A stretch of DNA of 64,000 nucleotides from Raineyella sp964402325 (GTDB taxonomy: Bacteria; Actinomycetota; Actinomycetes; Propionibacteriales; Propionibacteriaceae), in NCBI GenBank assembly GCA_964402325.1, contig CAYOBI010000001.1, positions 90,567 through 154,566 of the forward strand, given 5' to 3'. Every line of letters begins with the position of its first letter. Within the stretch, counting starts at the first letter, position 1. The notes under the pieces were generated by a model. The model did not search any database and was not told the origin of the DNA. It worked only from the letters and a program-made list of their open reading frames with translations. The position numbers and the translations under genes were made by a program. Of this stretch, positions 51,138-59,425 are shown in pieces.

Positions 51138-52109
51138 TCAGACCAGCTCGGCGTCCTCGAGCAGGTGGCCGATCACGGTGCCGTCGAGCCGCTTGACCAC
51201 AGCGCGCGGCAGGCGGACCCGCTGCCCGTCGCGCAGGCGTCCGGCGGCGGCGAGCAGCGCCCGGACGTCGTACGCCGAGCCGTGGACCTCAGGGACGCCG
51301 CGCTCGACGTCGAGCAGCCGATAGACGGCCTCCATGCCGGTGCGCACCGAGTACTCGGTGGTGAAGATGCAGTCGCGGTCCGTCTCGGCGAACTGGCCGA
51401 CGAAGGCGAGGTTGACCGAACCCTGCGGCACCACGTCGGGGCGGTCGCCGGCCCGACGGGGCAGGAAGAACGCCGTGACGAACGGCATCATGCAGGGCAG
51501 GCAGACCACGGAGTGGGCCGCCAGCTCGTCGATCAGCCCGACCGGTACGCCCAGGTGGTAGAGCCATTCCTGGGCGATCTCCTCCCCCGTGCAGTCCCGC
51601 ATCGGTTTCCTCGCGTAGTCGCCGGGCCGGTCGACGAACAGTCCGTAGATCCACACCACGGCCGAGGTCGCCGGCTGGGCGGCGAAGTGCGGCTGGCGGT
51701 TGATCGTCCAGCTCATCAGCCAGGACGAGTCCTGGACGGTGACGATGCCGCCGGTCACCACCCGCCCGGACAGCGGGTCGCGCTTGGTGATCCGCTCCAG
51801 GTAGGGCAGCACCCGGTCGTCCAGCGTGGTCAGCGTGGCGGACTCCCAGGTCGAGGCGTCGGTGTGGGCGCAGAACACGTCCGGGCGCCCGAAGGCGGGG
51901 TCCTGCGCGGCGATGGTGCGCCACAGTGCCCAGGTGCCGCCCTCGTGCACCTCCGGGTCGAACTCCGGGGCGGTGTGCTGGTCACCCCAGCCCGAGTTCT
52001 CCACGCACGACCCGTTCGTCACGAAGACCAGGTCGTCCTCGCCGAGGTCCACCCCGCCGGGCTCGCCGGCACGGATCCAGTCGATCCGCCGGGCGACCTT
52101 CGAACCGCT
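51138..52109 (-). pseudogene. 5'-truncated oleate hydratase gene
   Basis: About 320 residues of the C-terminal half of an oleate hydratase are intact: DLVFVTNGSCVENSGWGDQH, GGIVTVQDSSWLMSWTINRQ, KPMRDCTGEEIAQEWLYHLG and CIFTTEYSVRTGMEAVYRLL. Complete enzymes have about 550-600 residues. The N-terminal part with the FAD-binding Gly-rich motif and catalytic Glu is absent, and only 64 bases separate the first recognisable codons (about 52109) from the stop of the upstream tetR gene. A deletion has removed the promoter-proximal half. No plausible start precedes the remnant. Hydration of unsaturated fatty acids is therefore lost. Confidence 0.82.
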
Positions 52110-52173
52110 CTCAGGTCGGGTCGCCGTGGCATCGCGCCGCAGCAGAGGCAGGGCAGGACGACCGGCGGGATCG

Positions 52174-52821
52174 TCAGGGCAGGACCACCCCGAGGAACGC
52201 GGCCACCACGTCGACGACGGTGGCCCGGTCGACGGTCTCCGGAGCGGCGGCGTGCTCGAGGGCGAGGGCATTGACCAAGGTCAGCAGCACCACCGACGCC
52301 CGCCGCAGCGCCGACCTGTCGAGCCGGGCCAGGTAGGCGTTGGACGCCAGCAGGTCGACCAGGCCGTCGACGCGGGTGCGGGACAGATCCGCGTACACCC
52401 GGTCGACCGCGGGGTCGCGGAGGGCGACCGTACGGAACTCGTTGAGCAGCAACTGCCAGCGCAGCGGGGTGTCCAGGGTGGCCTCGGCGACCGCCTCGGC
52501 GAGCGGCCGGAGCAGTGCGGCCCGGTCGGCGGCGGCATCCAGGGCGGGCGCGACGCGCTCGAGCAGGTCGACGCTGATCGCGGCCAGTCGCTGGGTGCAC
52601 GCCTGGGCGAACAAGCCCGGCTTGCCGCCGAAGTTCGAGTAGACCGCGCCCTTGGTGTAGCCGGCCCCGATCGCGACCGCCTCCAGCGAGGTGGCCCGAT
52701 AGCCGTCCCGCTCGAAGGCCACCGTCGCGACCGCGAGGATCTCCGCCCGGACGTCCTCGCGGCGCGGCCGACGGGCCGGTGTCCGCGCCGGTGGGGTCGT
52801 GGCCGCTGCGGTGGCTGGCAT
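52174..52821 (-). CDS. TetR family repressor, probable former oleate hydratase regulator
   Basis: A 215-residue regulator with the HTH at residues about 22-68 (VRAEILAVATVAFERDGYRA, GYTKGAVYSNFGGKPGLF) and a helical C-terminal domain. AGAGGGG 7 bases upstream supports the ATG at 52821. It lies directly upstream of the truncated oleate hydratase on the same strand, so the two formed an operon before the deletion. A long imperfect palindrome 64 bases upstream is its likely operator. The codon and base composition fit the chromosome. Confidence 0.9.
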   Translation of the reverse strand: MPATAAATTPPARTPARRPRREDVRAEILAVATVAFERDGYRATSLEAVAIGAGYTKGAVYSNFGGKPGLFAQACTQRLAAISVDLLERVAPALDAAADRAALLRPLAEAVAEATLDTPLRWQLLLNEFRTVALRDPAVDRVYADLSRTRVDGLVDLLASNAYLARLDRSALRRASVVLLTLVNALALEHAAAPETVDRATVVDVVAAFLGVVLP

Positions 52822-52884
52822 GGCGTGCCCCTCTCGAACCGATTCCGCTGCGGACCGCACCCGCCTCCGGACTCGGATCCTGTC

Positions 52885-52915
52885 GATACCTTTGGTACTG
52901 AATACCAAGGGTATC
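52885..52915. promoter_or_regulatory. 31-bp inverted repeat, operator of the TetR gene at 52174
   Basis: Arms GATACCTTTGGTA (52885-52897) and TACCAAGGGTATC (52903-52915) pair with one mismatch around CTGAA. It is A/T-rich against a GC-rich background and lies 64 bp upstream of the repressor start. Size and symmetry suit a TetR dimer or dimer pair. Confidence 0.75.
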
Positions 52916-53080
52916 CGCAAGACGAGCCCGTGGAGTTGTGATGAAGGCGACATCCTCCCCGGTGCAGTGCGGTCCACCGGGCCTTCCGGCCGTAACTGCC
53001 GCGGTCGGAAAGAGCACGACCACGGCACAAATGCGGGGGTGGGTGACGTTTCCGTGACGGCATCGTGAAGAATCAATGGC

Positions 53081-54310
53081 GTGACTCTTGAGTTGGCGAT
53101 CCTCGTGCTGGTCGTCGTGACGGCCATCGGCTTCGATTTCACGAACGGCTTCCACGACACCGGAAACGCCATGGCGACCTCGATCGCCACCGGTGCCCTC
53201 CAGCCGAGGACGGCAGTGATCCTGTCGGCCGTGCTCAACCTCGTCGGCGCCTTCCTCTCGGTCCAGGTGGCCCTCACCGTGACGAACGCCGTGGTGAAGA
53301 TCCAGGACAAGAGCGGCATGCCGAAGGCACAGTTCCTCGCCGACAACGGGCACCTGCTGCTGATGATCGTGTTCTGCGGGCTGATCGGCGGGATCTTCTG
53401 GAACCTGCTCACCTGGCTGCTGGGGCTGCCGTCCAGTTCCTCGCACGCCCTCTTCGGCGGGATGGTCGGGTCGACGATCGCCGCCCTGGGCTTCGGCGGG
53501 GTCAACTGGGCCGGCGACGGGACCAAGCTCGACGGCATCCTCGGCAAGGTGGTGCTGCCGGCCCTGGCCTCCCCCGTCGTGGCCGCCATCGTGTCGATGA
53601 TCGGCACCTGGATCGTCTACCGGGTCACCGCGGGGGTCGCCGACCGCTACCGGGAGACCGGCTTCCGCTGGGGCCAGATCGGCACGGCTTCTCTCGTGTC
53701 ACTGGCCCACGGCACCAACGACGCCCAGAAGACGATGGGCGTGATCACCCTGGCCCTGATCGGCTACGGATCCTGGCACCACACGACCAGCATCCCGCTG
53801 TGGGTGAAGGTGGTCTGCGCCGGGGCGATCGCGCTCGGGACGTACACCGGCGGGTGGCGGATCATCCGCACCCTCGGCAAGGGCCTGGTCGAGATCGACT
53901 CGCCGCAGGGGATGGCCGCCGAGGCCTCCTCCGCCGCGGTGATCCTGGCCTCGTCGCACCTGGGCTTCGCCCTGTCGACCACCCACGTCGCCACCGGGTC
54001 GATCCTCGGCACCGGGCTGGGCCGGCGCGGCGCCGAGGTCCGCTGGGGCGTCGCGCTGCGGATGGTGGTCGCCTGGCTGGTCACCCTGCCGGCGGCCGCC
54101 CTGGTCGGGGCCGCCATGTACGGCATCGCCAACGGCCTGTCCGGCGTCGCGGACGGATGGCTGGGCCCGTTCGTGGTCTTCGCCATCCTGCTGGCCATGG
54201 CCGGCTACCTGGTGGCACGCTCGCGGCGTACGCCGATCGGCGCCCACAACGTCAATGACGACTGGGACACCGGTCTCGGCCCGGCCGCCGCCCACTCGAC
54301 GTCCGCCTAG
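53081..54310 (+). CDS. pit: Inorganic phosphate transporter, PiT family
   Basis: A 409-residue membrane protein with about ten helices, importing phosphate as a metal-phosphate complex with protons. The duplicated PiT signatures are visible: DFTNGFHDTGNAMATSI near residue 20 and VSLAHGTNDAQKTMGVITLA near residue 206. PSSSSHALFGGMVGSTIAAL and STTHVATGSILGTGL are the two Ser-Ser-His elements. The start is a GTG with a weak ribosome binding site. Ten bases separate it from the next gene; the order pit, small membrane protein, DUF3349 matches Rv0545c-Rv0543c of M. tuberculosis. Confidence 0.95.
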   Translation: MTLELAILVLVVVTAIGFDFTNGFHDTGNAMATSIATGALQPRTAVILSAVLNLVGAFLSVQVALTVTNAVVKIQDKSGMPKAQFLADNGHLLLMIVFCGLIGGIFWNLLTWLLGLPSSSSHALFGGMVGSTIAALGFGGVNWAGDGTKLDGILGKVVLPALASPVVAAIVSMIGTWIVYRVTAGVADRYRETGFRWGQIGTASLVSLAHGTNDAQKTMGVITLALIGYGSWHHTTSIPLWVKVVCAGAIALGTYTGGWRIIRTLGKGLVEIDSPQGMAAEASSAAVILASSHLGFALSTTHVATGSILGTGLGRRGAEVRWGVALRMVVAWLVTLPAAALVGAAMYGIANGLSGVADGWLGPFVVFAILLAMAGYLVARSRRTPIGAHNVNDDWDTGLGPAAAHSTSA

Positions 54311-54319
54311 GAGGACCCC

Positions 54320-54613
54320 ATGTTCCAGTTGTTCCTCGCCGCGACCGCCCAGGTGCTGGTCGTCTGCATCATCGTCGGGGCCGGGCTGCCCGGCGTGTTC
54401 GCCCTGGGGGTCCGCTGGATGGCGGCGGGTGCCGGCGGTGACGCCGAGACGAGCCACGCCGCCGCCAAGCCGGCCTTCACCGCCCTCGGCGTCCTCTGCT
54501 TCACACTCGTCCTGGCGGTGATCGCCGCCGGGCTCGCGATCCTGATCTCCTCCGGCCTCGGCTATACGGTCTCGTTCGACCACGTGCTGCCGACCTTCGT
54601 GAAGAAGGGGTGA
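54320..54613 (+). CDS. Small membrane protein of the pit operon (Rv0544c-like position)
   Basis: A 97-residue protein with two helices, VLVVCIIVGAGLPGVFALGV and TALGVLCFTLVLAVIAAGLA, joined by an Ala/Gly/His loop. TAGGAGG 9 bases upstream sets the ATG. By gene order it corresponds to mycobacterial Rv0544c, also of unknown function. The stop overlaps the next gene's GTG (GTGA), so all three are cotranscribed. It might modulate the transporter. Confidence 0.82.
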   Translation: MFQLFLAATAQVLVVCIIVGAGLPGVFALGVRWMAAGAGGDAETSHAAAKPAFTALGVLCFTLVLAVIAAGLAILISSGLGYTVSFDHVLPTFVKKG

Positions 54614-54924
54614 CTCCCGTGCCTGACAATGTCTTCCAGCGCGTCGTCCAGTGGCTGCGCGCCGGCTACCCGCAGGGCATCCCGGAGAACGACTACATCG
54701 CCCTGTTCAGCATCCTGCACCGCACCCTGACCCGCGACGAGGTCGAGACGGTCGCCCGGCGGATCGCCGAGCGCCGGCACCACGGTCAGCCGGTGTCGGA
54801 GGCGGAGGTCGCCGAGATGATCCGGCGTACCGTCCAGGAGGAGCCGACACCCGAGGACATCCGCCGGGTCTCGGCGCACCTCGCCGCCGGCGGCTGGCCC
54901 CTGGCGGGCCCACCGGTCGAGTGA
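54610..54924 (+). CDS. DUF3349 family protein
   Basis: A 104-residue soluble protein with the DUF3349 pattern: VFQRVVQWLRAGYPQGIPEN, DYIALFSILHRTLTRDEVET, then an Arg/Glu-rich helix and EEPTPEDIRRVSAHLAAGGW. Structures of mycobacterial members are small helical bundles with no known function. The GTG at 54610 overlaps the previous stop; a second GTG at 54619 is possible. Its constant association with the phosphate transporter suggests a role in that system, but this is inference. Confidence 0.88.
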   Translation: MTPVPDNVFQRVVQWLRAGYPQGIPENDYIALFSILHRTLTRDEVETVARRIAERRHHGQPVSEAEVAEMIRRTVQEEPTPEDIRRVSAHLAAGGWPLAGPPVE

Positions 54925-55026
54925 GACGCACCGTCTGAGGACGCGCGCGACGTCGCCCTGCGGCCCGTCGGACGGCCCTGCACCGCAGCGGTCCGACGGA
55001 AGGTCGTGGTCGTCGCTGGGTGGATG

Positions 55027-55058
55027 GCCCCGGACGCGGGACGGCCGACGTCCGGGGC
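55027..55058 (+). terminator. Hairpin after the pit operon
   Basis: 9-bp arms GCCCCGGAC / GTCCGGGGC around a 14-base loop, ending exactly at the assembly gap 55059-55158. The hairpin may be why assembly stopped there. Confidence 0.55.
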
Positions 55059-55161
55059 NNNNNNNNNNNNNNNNNNNNNNNNNNNNNNNNNNNNNNNNNN
55101 NNNNNNNNNNNNNNNNNNNNNNNNNNNNNNNNNNNNNNNNNNNNNNNNNNNNNNNNNNGCA

Positions 55162-55204
55162 CCCCGCCCCGCTCCTCCATGGCTCGCGGAAGAACGGGGC
55201 GGGG
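55162..55204 (-). terminator. Hairpin terminator after the transaldolase gene
   Basis: 10-bp arms CCCCGCCCCG / CGGGGCGGGG with a 23-base loop, 19 bases past the transaldolase stop. Confidence 0.55.
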
Positions 55205-55222
55205 CGCGGAACGGGGTCGGCC

Positions 55223-56317
55223 TCAGGGGGCCGGGATCAGGATGTCCCGCACCAGGGCGTCGAGATCGGCGTCCGCGGCGAGGAACTGGCGCAGGGTCTT
55301 GCGGGTGGGCCCGAACTCGTCGAACTCGGCCGGGGTCATGCCGTCCACCTCGTAGGCGCGGACGAACTCCGGCACCCGGCGCAGCTGCTCGAGGTAGTGC
55401 GGGTCGACCGGGACGTCCATCCGGGGGACCGCCCGGTAGTCCGAGGCGTTGATCAGGGCCTGCCACTTGAACGGCGGGGAGACCACCACGTCACCGCCGA
55501 CGAACTCGGCCCAGTGGTGCACGTTGCGGAAGGCGGCCGACAGCAGTCGGGCGCGGTAGCCGCGGTCCTGGAAGATCCGGTAGGCGTGCTTGAAGGCGGC
55601 CACGCCGGCCCACTCCAGCGCCGACGGATCGAGGAAGATCTTGTCGCGGGCGACCACCTGCTTGATCCAGTCGTCCAGCCGGCCGACCATGATCGTCACC
55701 ACCGGACCCATGGTGGCGGTGTCGTGGCCCTCGGCCTCGCGCGCCGCCAGACCGCGCTCGATCGCCGCCGCGGCGGTCACCGCCTGGGCGACCGAGAACG
55801 ACACCGTCACGTTGACCGACACGCCACGCCGGGTGGCCTCCTCGATCGCCGCGATGCCGACCTGCGTCGCCGGGATCTTCACCACGATGTTCGGTGCGAG
55901 CTCGCTGAACTCCACCGCCTGGGCGACGATCGCCTCGGCATCGCGGGCCAGGCGCGGGTCCGTCTGCACCGAGAGCCGGCCGTTGCGGCCGTGGTGCTCG
56001 ACGAAGATGGGCTCCAGCAGCCGGGCCGCCTCGACCGACATGTCCCTGACCGCCTGCCAGCCGATCATCGACTCCCCCCAGGTGGGGTGCGCCGCGGCGA
56101 TGGCGCGGATCCGGTCGGTCCACACCTCCGGGTGCCGGGAAATCGTGGCGTAGGCGATCACCGGGTTGCAGGTGGCACCCACGCCACCGAACGCGATGGA
56201 CTGGCGCAGCTCCTCCAGATCGGAGGAGTCGTTCCACAGTGCCGTGGGGGTGGTCTGCGCGGCCTCCAACAATGGGCCGGCTACGAGCGTCGTGTCGAGG
56301 TACGCCGTGTCATTCAT
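55223..56317 (-). CDS. Transaldolase family protein
   Basis: A 364-residue TIM-barrel aldolase. LWNDSSDLEELRQSIAFGGV and GATCNPVIAYATI open the barrel. NIVVKIPATQVGIAAIEEAT holds the Schiff-base Lys, and VNVTVSFSVAQAVTAAAAIE and VTIMVGRLDDWIKQV follow. It resembles the transaldolase class associated with sugar-phosphate metabolism, but the exact donor and acceptor are uncertain. The opening TAYLDTTLVAGPLLEAAQT differs from housekeeping actinobacterial Tal. It stands next to ramB on the same strand, downstream by 176 bases. A TGTACGTACA palindrome lies upstream at 56419-56428. Confidence 0.85.
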   Translation of the reverse strand: MNDTAYLDTTLVAGPLLEAAQTTPTALWNDSSDLEELRQSIAFGGVGATCNPVIAYATISRHPEVWTDRIRAIAAAHPTWGESMIGWQAVRDMSVEAARLLEPIFVEHHGRNGRLSVQTDPRLARDAEAIVAQAVEFSELAPNIVVKIPATQVGIAAIEEATRRGVSVNVTVSFSVAQAVTAAAAIERGLAAREAEGHDTATMGPVVTIMVGRLDDWIKQVVARDKIFLDPSALEWAGVAAFKHAYRIFQDRGYRARLLSAAFRNVHHWAEFVGGDVVVSPPFKWQALINASDYRAVPRMDVPVDPHYLEQLRRVPEFVRAYEVDGMTPAEFDEFGPTRKTLRQFLAADADLDALVRDILIPAP

Positions 56318-56493
56318 GGACCTGGAGCTCCTGGGTCGGTGGCGTGGGTGGCGCCGATGCCGCCCAACTGATGACCACACGACAAATAAACACCCATGAC
56401 AGTACGAAGTCAAATGAATGTACGTACAAATGCCAGGCCATTGATCGGGTCCTCGTCGCCCGCCGTCCGTCAGGCCGACGCGACCTCGGTGCC

Positions 56494-57987
56494 TCAGGCT
56501 TCCGGCCGCCCCGCGCGCGAGTCGAGGAACTGGTACACCTCCACGTCGTCGACGCCCGGAAAGGTGCCCGGCGGCAGGGCGGCCAGCAGGTGCGCATGGG
56601 TCCGGGCGCTCGGCCAGGCGTACGTCCCCCACCGCTGGGTGAGTGCCGACGACGGCCGGCGGCAGCAGGTCACGTCCGGGCAGCGGGACACCGAGTGCTC
56701 CTTCGTGTCGCGCCCGCGGAACCACTTGGAGTCCCGGTACGGCACCCCGAGGCTGGTCGAGTAGGCGCCGCCGGCGCCGGCGCGGTCGACCCGGGCGGTG
56801 CACCAGTAGGTGCCGTCCGGGGTGTCGGTGTACTGGTCGAACGCGTTGAACTTGTCCGGCACGTCGAAGACCTGCCGCGAGGTCCAGTACCGGCAGACCA
56901 ACTGGCCCTCGATCGCCCCCAGGTTGTCCTTGGGGAAGGTCACCCCGTCGTTCTCGTACGCCTTGTAGATGGTGCCGGACTCGTGGACCCGCTGGAAGTG
57001 CACCTGGATGCCGAGATGGCGGGTGGCGAAGTTCGTGAACCGGTGGCAGGCCGCCTCGTAGCTGACCGCGAACGCGTCCCGCAGGTCCTCGGCGGCCAGC
57101 TCCCGCCGGTCCTTGGCCTCCTGGAGGAACCGCACCGCGGGCTCCTCGGGCATCATCAGCGCCGCAGCGAAGTAGTTGGTCTCCACCCGCTGGCGGAGGA
57201 ACTCCCCGTAGTTCGTCGGCGGCGTGTGGCCGAGGATGTGGTGGCCCAAGGCCTGCAGCAGCACCGACTTGGGGTCGTGGTCGCCGATGCCGGCGGTGGG
57301 CAGGTAGATCCGCATGTTGCGCAGGTCGGTGACCGAACGGGTCGAGTGCGGCAGGTCGCCGGCATGGTGCAGGGTGAAGCCGAGGTGCTCGGAGATCTTG
57401 CCGATCAGGTGCTGGGACAGCGGCCCGGAGACGTAGCCGACCCGCTTCAGCAGCTTGGCCGCCTCGGCCTCCAGCTCGCCGTAGTAGTTGTCCCGGGCCC
57501 GCATCTCGTCGCGGAGCTGGGAGTTGGCCCGGCGCGCCTCCTCCGGGGTGGCGACCCGCTCCGCGACGTCGCGGGCCAGCTCGCGGTGCAGCCCGACGAG
57601 GGCCTCCAGGACATCCATCGACATCCGCGGGGAGATGCGCACCTGCGGCAGTCCGCGCGACGCGGCCAACGGGGAGTGCATGTAGTGGTCCAACTCGATC
57701 TCCAGCTGGGCGCGCCTGCTCGGCACCGGAGCGGTCAGGTCCTCCAGCGTCGCGCCGTAGACCCGGGCGATCCGCTGCAGCTGGGACACCTTCGCCTCGC
57801 GCTTGCCGTTCTCCAGCAGGGACAGCTGGGAGGATGCGACACCGGAGCGTTCGGCGACCTGCGCCAGGGTCAGGTTGCGCTCCTTGCGCAGGTGCCGGAG
57901 CCGCCGACCCAGCGAAAACGGGTCGAAAGGCTCCTCCCGCTCGTCGGGGCTCGAGGGTCCATCGTCGTTGACAGCCACGAAGTTCAC
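56494..57987 (-). CDS. ramB: RamB-type regulator of acetate/glyoxylate metabolism
   Basis: A 497-residue regulator with an XRE helix-turn-helix at residues about 27-82 (LGRRLRHLRKERNLTLAQVA, SGVASSQLSLLENGKREAK), then an ImmA/IrrE-like region. LLQALGHHILGHTPPTN occupies the place of the HExxH metal motif, with His instead of Glu. A C-terminal DUF2083-like domain holds a Cys cluster (SVSRCPDVTCCRRPSSAL). RamB of Corynebacterium represses aceA, aceB and ack-pta and binds their promoters; here the gene is divergent from aceA with 124 bases between. The start is GTG 57987. The Cys cluster could sense redox state or metal. Confidence 0.9.
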   Translation of the reverse strand: MNFVAVNDDGPSSPDEREEPFDPFSLGRRLRHLRKERNLTLAQVAERSGVASSQLSLLENGKREAKVSQLQRIARVYGATLEDLTAPVPSRRAQLEIELDHYMHSPLAASRGLPQVRISPRMSMDVLEALVGLHRELARDVAERVATPEEARRANSQLRDEMRARDNYYGELEAEAAKLLKRVGYVSGPLSQHLIGKISEHLGFTLHHAGDLPHSTRSVTDLRNMRIYLPTAGIGDHDPKSVLLQALGHHILGHTPPTNYGEFLRQRVETNYFAAALMMPEEPAVRFLQEAKDRRELAAEDLRDAFAVSYEAACHRFTNFATRHLGIQVHFQRVHESGTIYKAYENDGVTFPKDNLGAIEGQLVCRYWTSRQVFDVPDKFNAFDQYTDTPDGTYWCTARVDRAGAGGAYSTSLGVPYRDSKWFRGRDTKEHSVSRCPDVTCCRRPSSALTQRWGTYAWPSARTHAHLLAALPPGTFPGVDDVEVYQFLDSRAGRPEA

Positions 57988-58111
57988 GATATCGGAATTT
58001 CTGCATTTCTTTCAAGGAAGATCTCTGGAAACGTGTGGCGCACGTCACGCAAGGTAGTACCACCAGGGCGCGCAGCAAGGACGCCGGCCCGAGGACCGAA
58101 GGACACCTGCC
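57988..58111. promoter_or_regulatory. Divergent ramB/aceA promoter region
   Basis: A 124-base spacer whose left 30 bases (57990-58025) are A/T-rich with TTTCTGCATTTCTTTC, while the rest is GC-rich. I find no exact copy of the corynebacterial RamB site. RamB autoregulation and control of aceA from here are inferred from the gene arrangement. Confidence 0.5.
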
Positions 58112-59383
58112 ATGAGCTCCACCTCTGCCGAACTCATCCAGTACGACTGGAAGACCAACTCCCGCTGGGCCGATGTCAAGCGTGACTACACCGCCCAGGA
58201 CGTCGTCCGACTCCGCGGCACCGTCCAGGAGGAGCACACCCTGGCCCGCCGCGGTGCGGAGCGCCTCTGGGAGAAGATCCACTCCGAGGACTACATCAAC
58301 GCGCTCGGTGCCCTCACCGGCAACCAGGCGGTCCAGCAGGTCAAGGCCGGCCTGAAGGCCATCTACCTCTCCGGCTGGCAGGTCGCGGCCGACGCCAACC
58401 TCTCCGGCCACACCTACCCCGACCAGTCGCTCTACCCCGCCAACTCGGTCCCCCAGGTCGTCCGCCGGATCAACAACGCGCTGCTGCGCGCCGACCAGAT
58501 CGAGCACTCCGAGGGCGTCCGGACCGTCGAGGACTGGCTGGTCCCGATCGTCGCCGACGCCGAGGCCGGCTTCGGCGGCCCGCTCAACGCGTACGAGCTG
58601 ATGAAGTCGATGATCGTCGCCGGCGCCTCCGGCGTGCACTGGGAGGACCAGCTGGCCTCGGAGAAGAAGTGCGGCCACCTCGGCGGCAAGGTGCTGATCC
58701 CGACCAAGCAGCACGAGCGCACCCTGAACGCAGCCCGCCTGGCGGCCGACGTCGCGGACGTCCCGTCGGTGATCATCGCCCGGACCGACGCCGAGGCCGC
58801 CACCCTGATCACCTCCGACGTCGACGAGCGCGACCAGCAGTTCCTCACCGGCGAGCGCACCAGCGAGGGCTTCTACAAGGTCCGCAACGGCCTCGAGGCC
58901 TGCATCGCCCGCGGCAAGGCGTACGCCCACTACGCCGACCTGCTGTGGATGGAGACCGGCACCCCGGACCTGGCGGTCGCCAGGAAGTTCGCCGAGGCGA
59001 TCAAGGCCGAGCACCCCGACCAGCTGCTGGCCTACAACTGCTCGCCGTCGTTCAACTGGAAGAAGCACCTCGACGACGCCACGATCGCGAAGTTCCAGCG
59101 CGAGCTGGGCGCAATGGGCTTCAAGTTCCAGTTCATCACCCTGGCCGGCTTCCACGCCCTCAACTACTCGATGTTCGACCTGGCCCACGGCTACGCCCGC
59201 GACGGGATGACCGCCTACGTCGACCTGCAGGAGCGCGAGTTCGCGGCCGAGGAGCGCGGCTACACCGCCACCAAGCACCAGCGCGAGGTCGGCACCGGCT
59301 ACTTCGACGACATCGCCACCGTCGTCAACCCGGACAGCTCCACCACCGCCCTCAAGGACTCGACCGAGTCCCACCAGTTCTGA
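58112..59383 (+). CDS. aceA: Isocitrate lyase
   Basis: A 423-residue enzyme cleaving isocitrate to succinate and glyoxylate, the first step of the glyoxylate shunt. The signature KKCGHLGGKVLIPT contains catalytic Cys187. VADAEAGFGGPLNAYELMK has the Mg site, and NCSPSFNWKKHL and TLAGFHALNYSMFDLA are conserved. Length fits the short bacterial ICL1 type. Codon use is extremely biased towards C-ending codons, consistent with high expression. The malate synthase gene follows after 42 bases, so the two shunt enzymes form an operon under RamB. Confidence 0.97.
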   Translation: MSSTSAELIQYDWKTNSRWADVKRDYTAQDVVRLRGTVQEEHTLARRGAERLWEKIHSEDYINALGALTGNQAVQQVKAGLKAIYLSGWQVAADANLSGHTYPDQSLYPANSVPQVVRRINNALLRADQIEHSEGVRTVEDWLVPIVADAEAGFGGPLNAYELMKSMIVAGASGVHWEDQLASEKKCGHLGGKVLIPTKQHERTLNAARLAADVADVPSVIIARTDAEAATLITSDVDERDQQFLTGERTSEGFYKVRNGLEACIARGKAYAHYADLLWMETGTPDLAVARKFAEAIKAEHPDQLLAYNCSPSFNWKKHLDDATIAKFQRELGAMGFKFQFITLAGFHALNYSMFDLAHGYARDGMTAYVDLQEREFAAEERGYTATKHQREVGTGYFDDIATVVNPDSSTTALKDSTESHQF

Positions 59384-59425
59384 TCCCCCCCACTACACCC
59401 GCACAATCCTGGAGAGGAGACCGCC

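Noticed and set aside
55223..59374. A 1383-codon minus-strand open frame covering the transaldolase gene, ramB and antisense aceA
   Set aside because: Only the last 364 codons are the transaldolase. Upstream it is off-frame to ramB and antisense to aceA, with Val/Gly/Asp-rich shadow composition.
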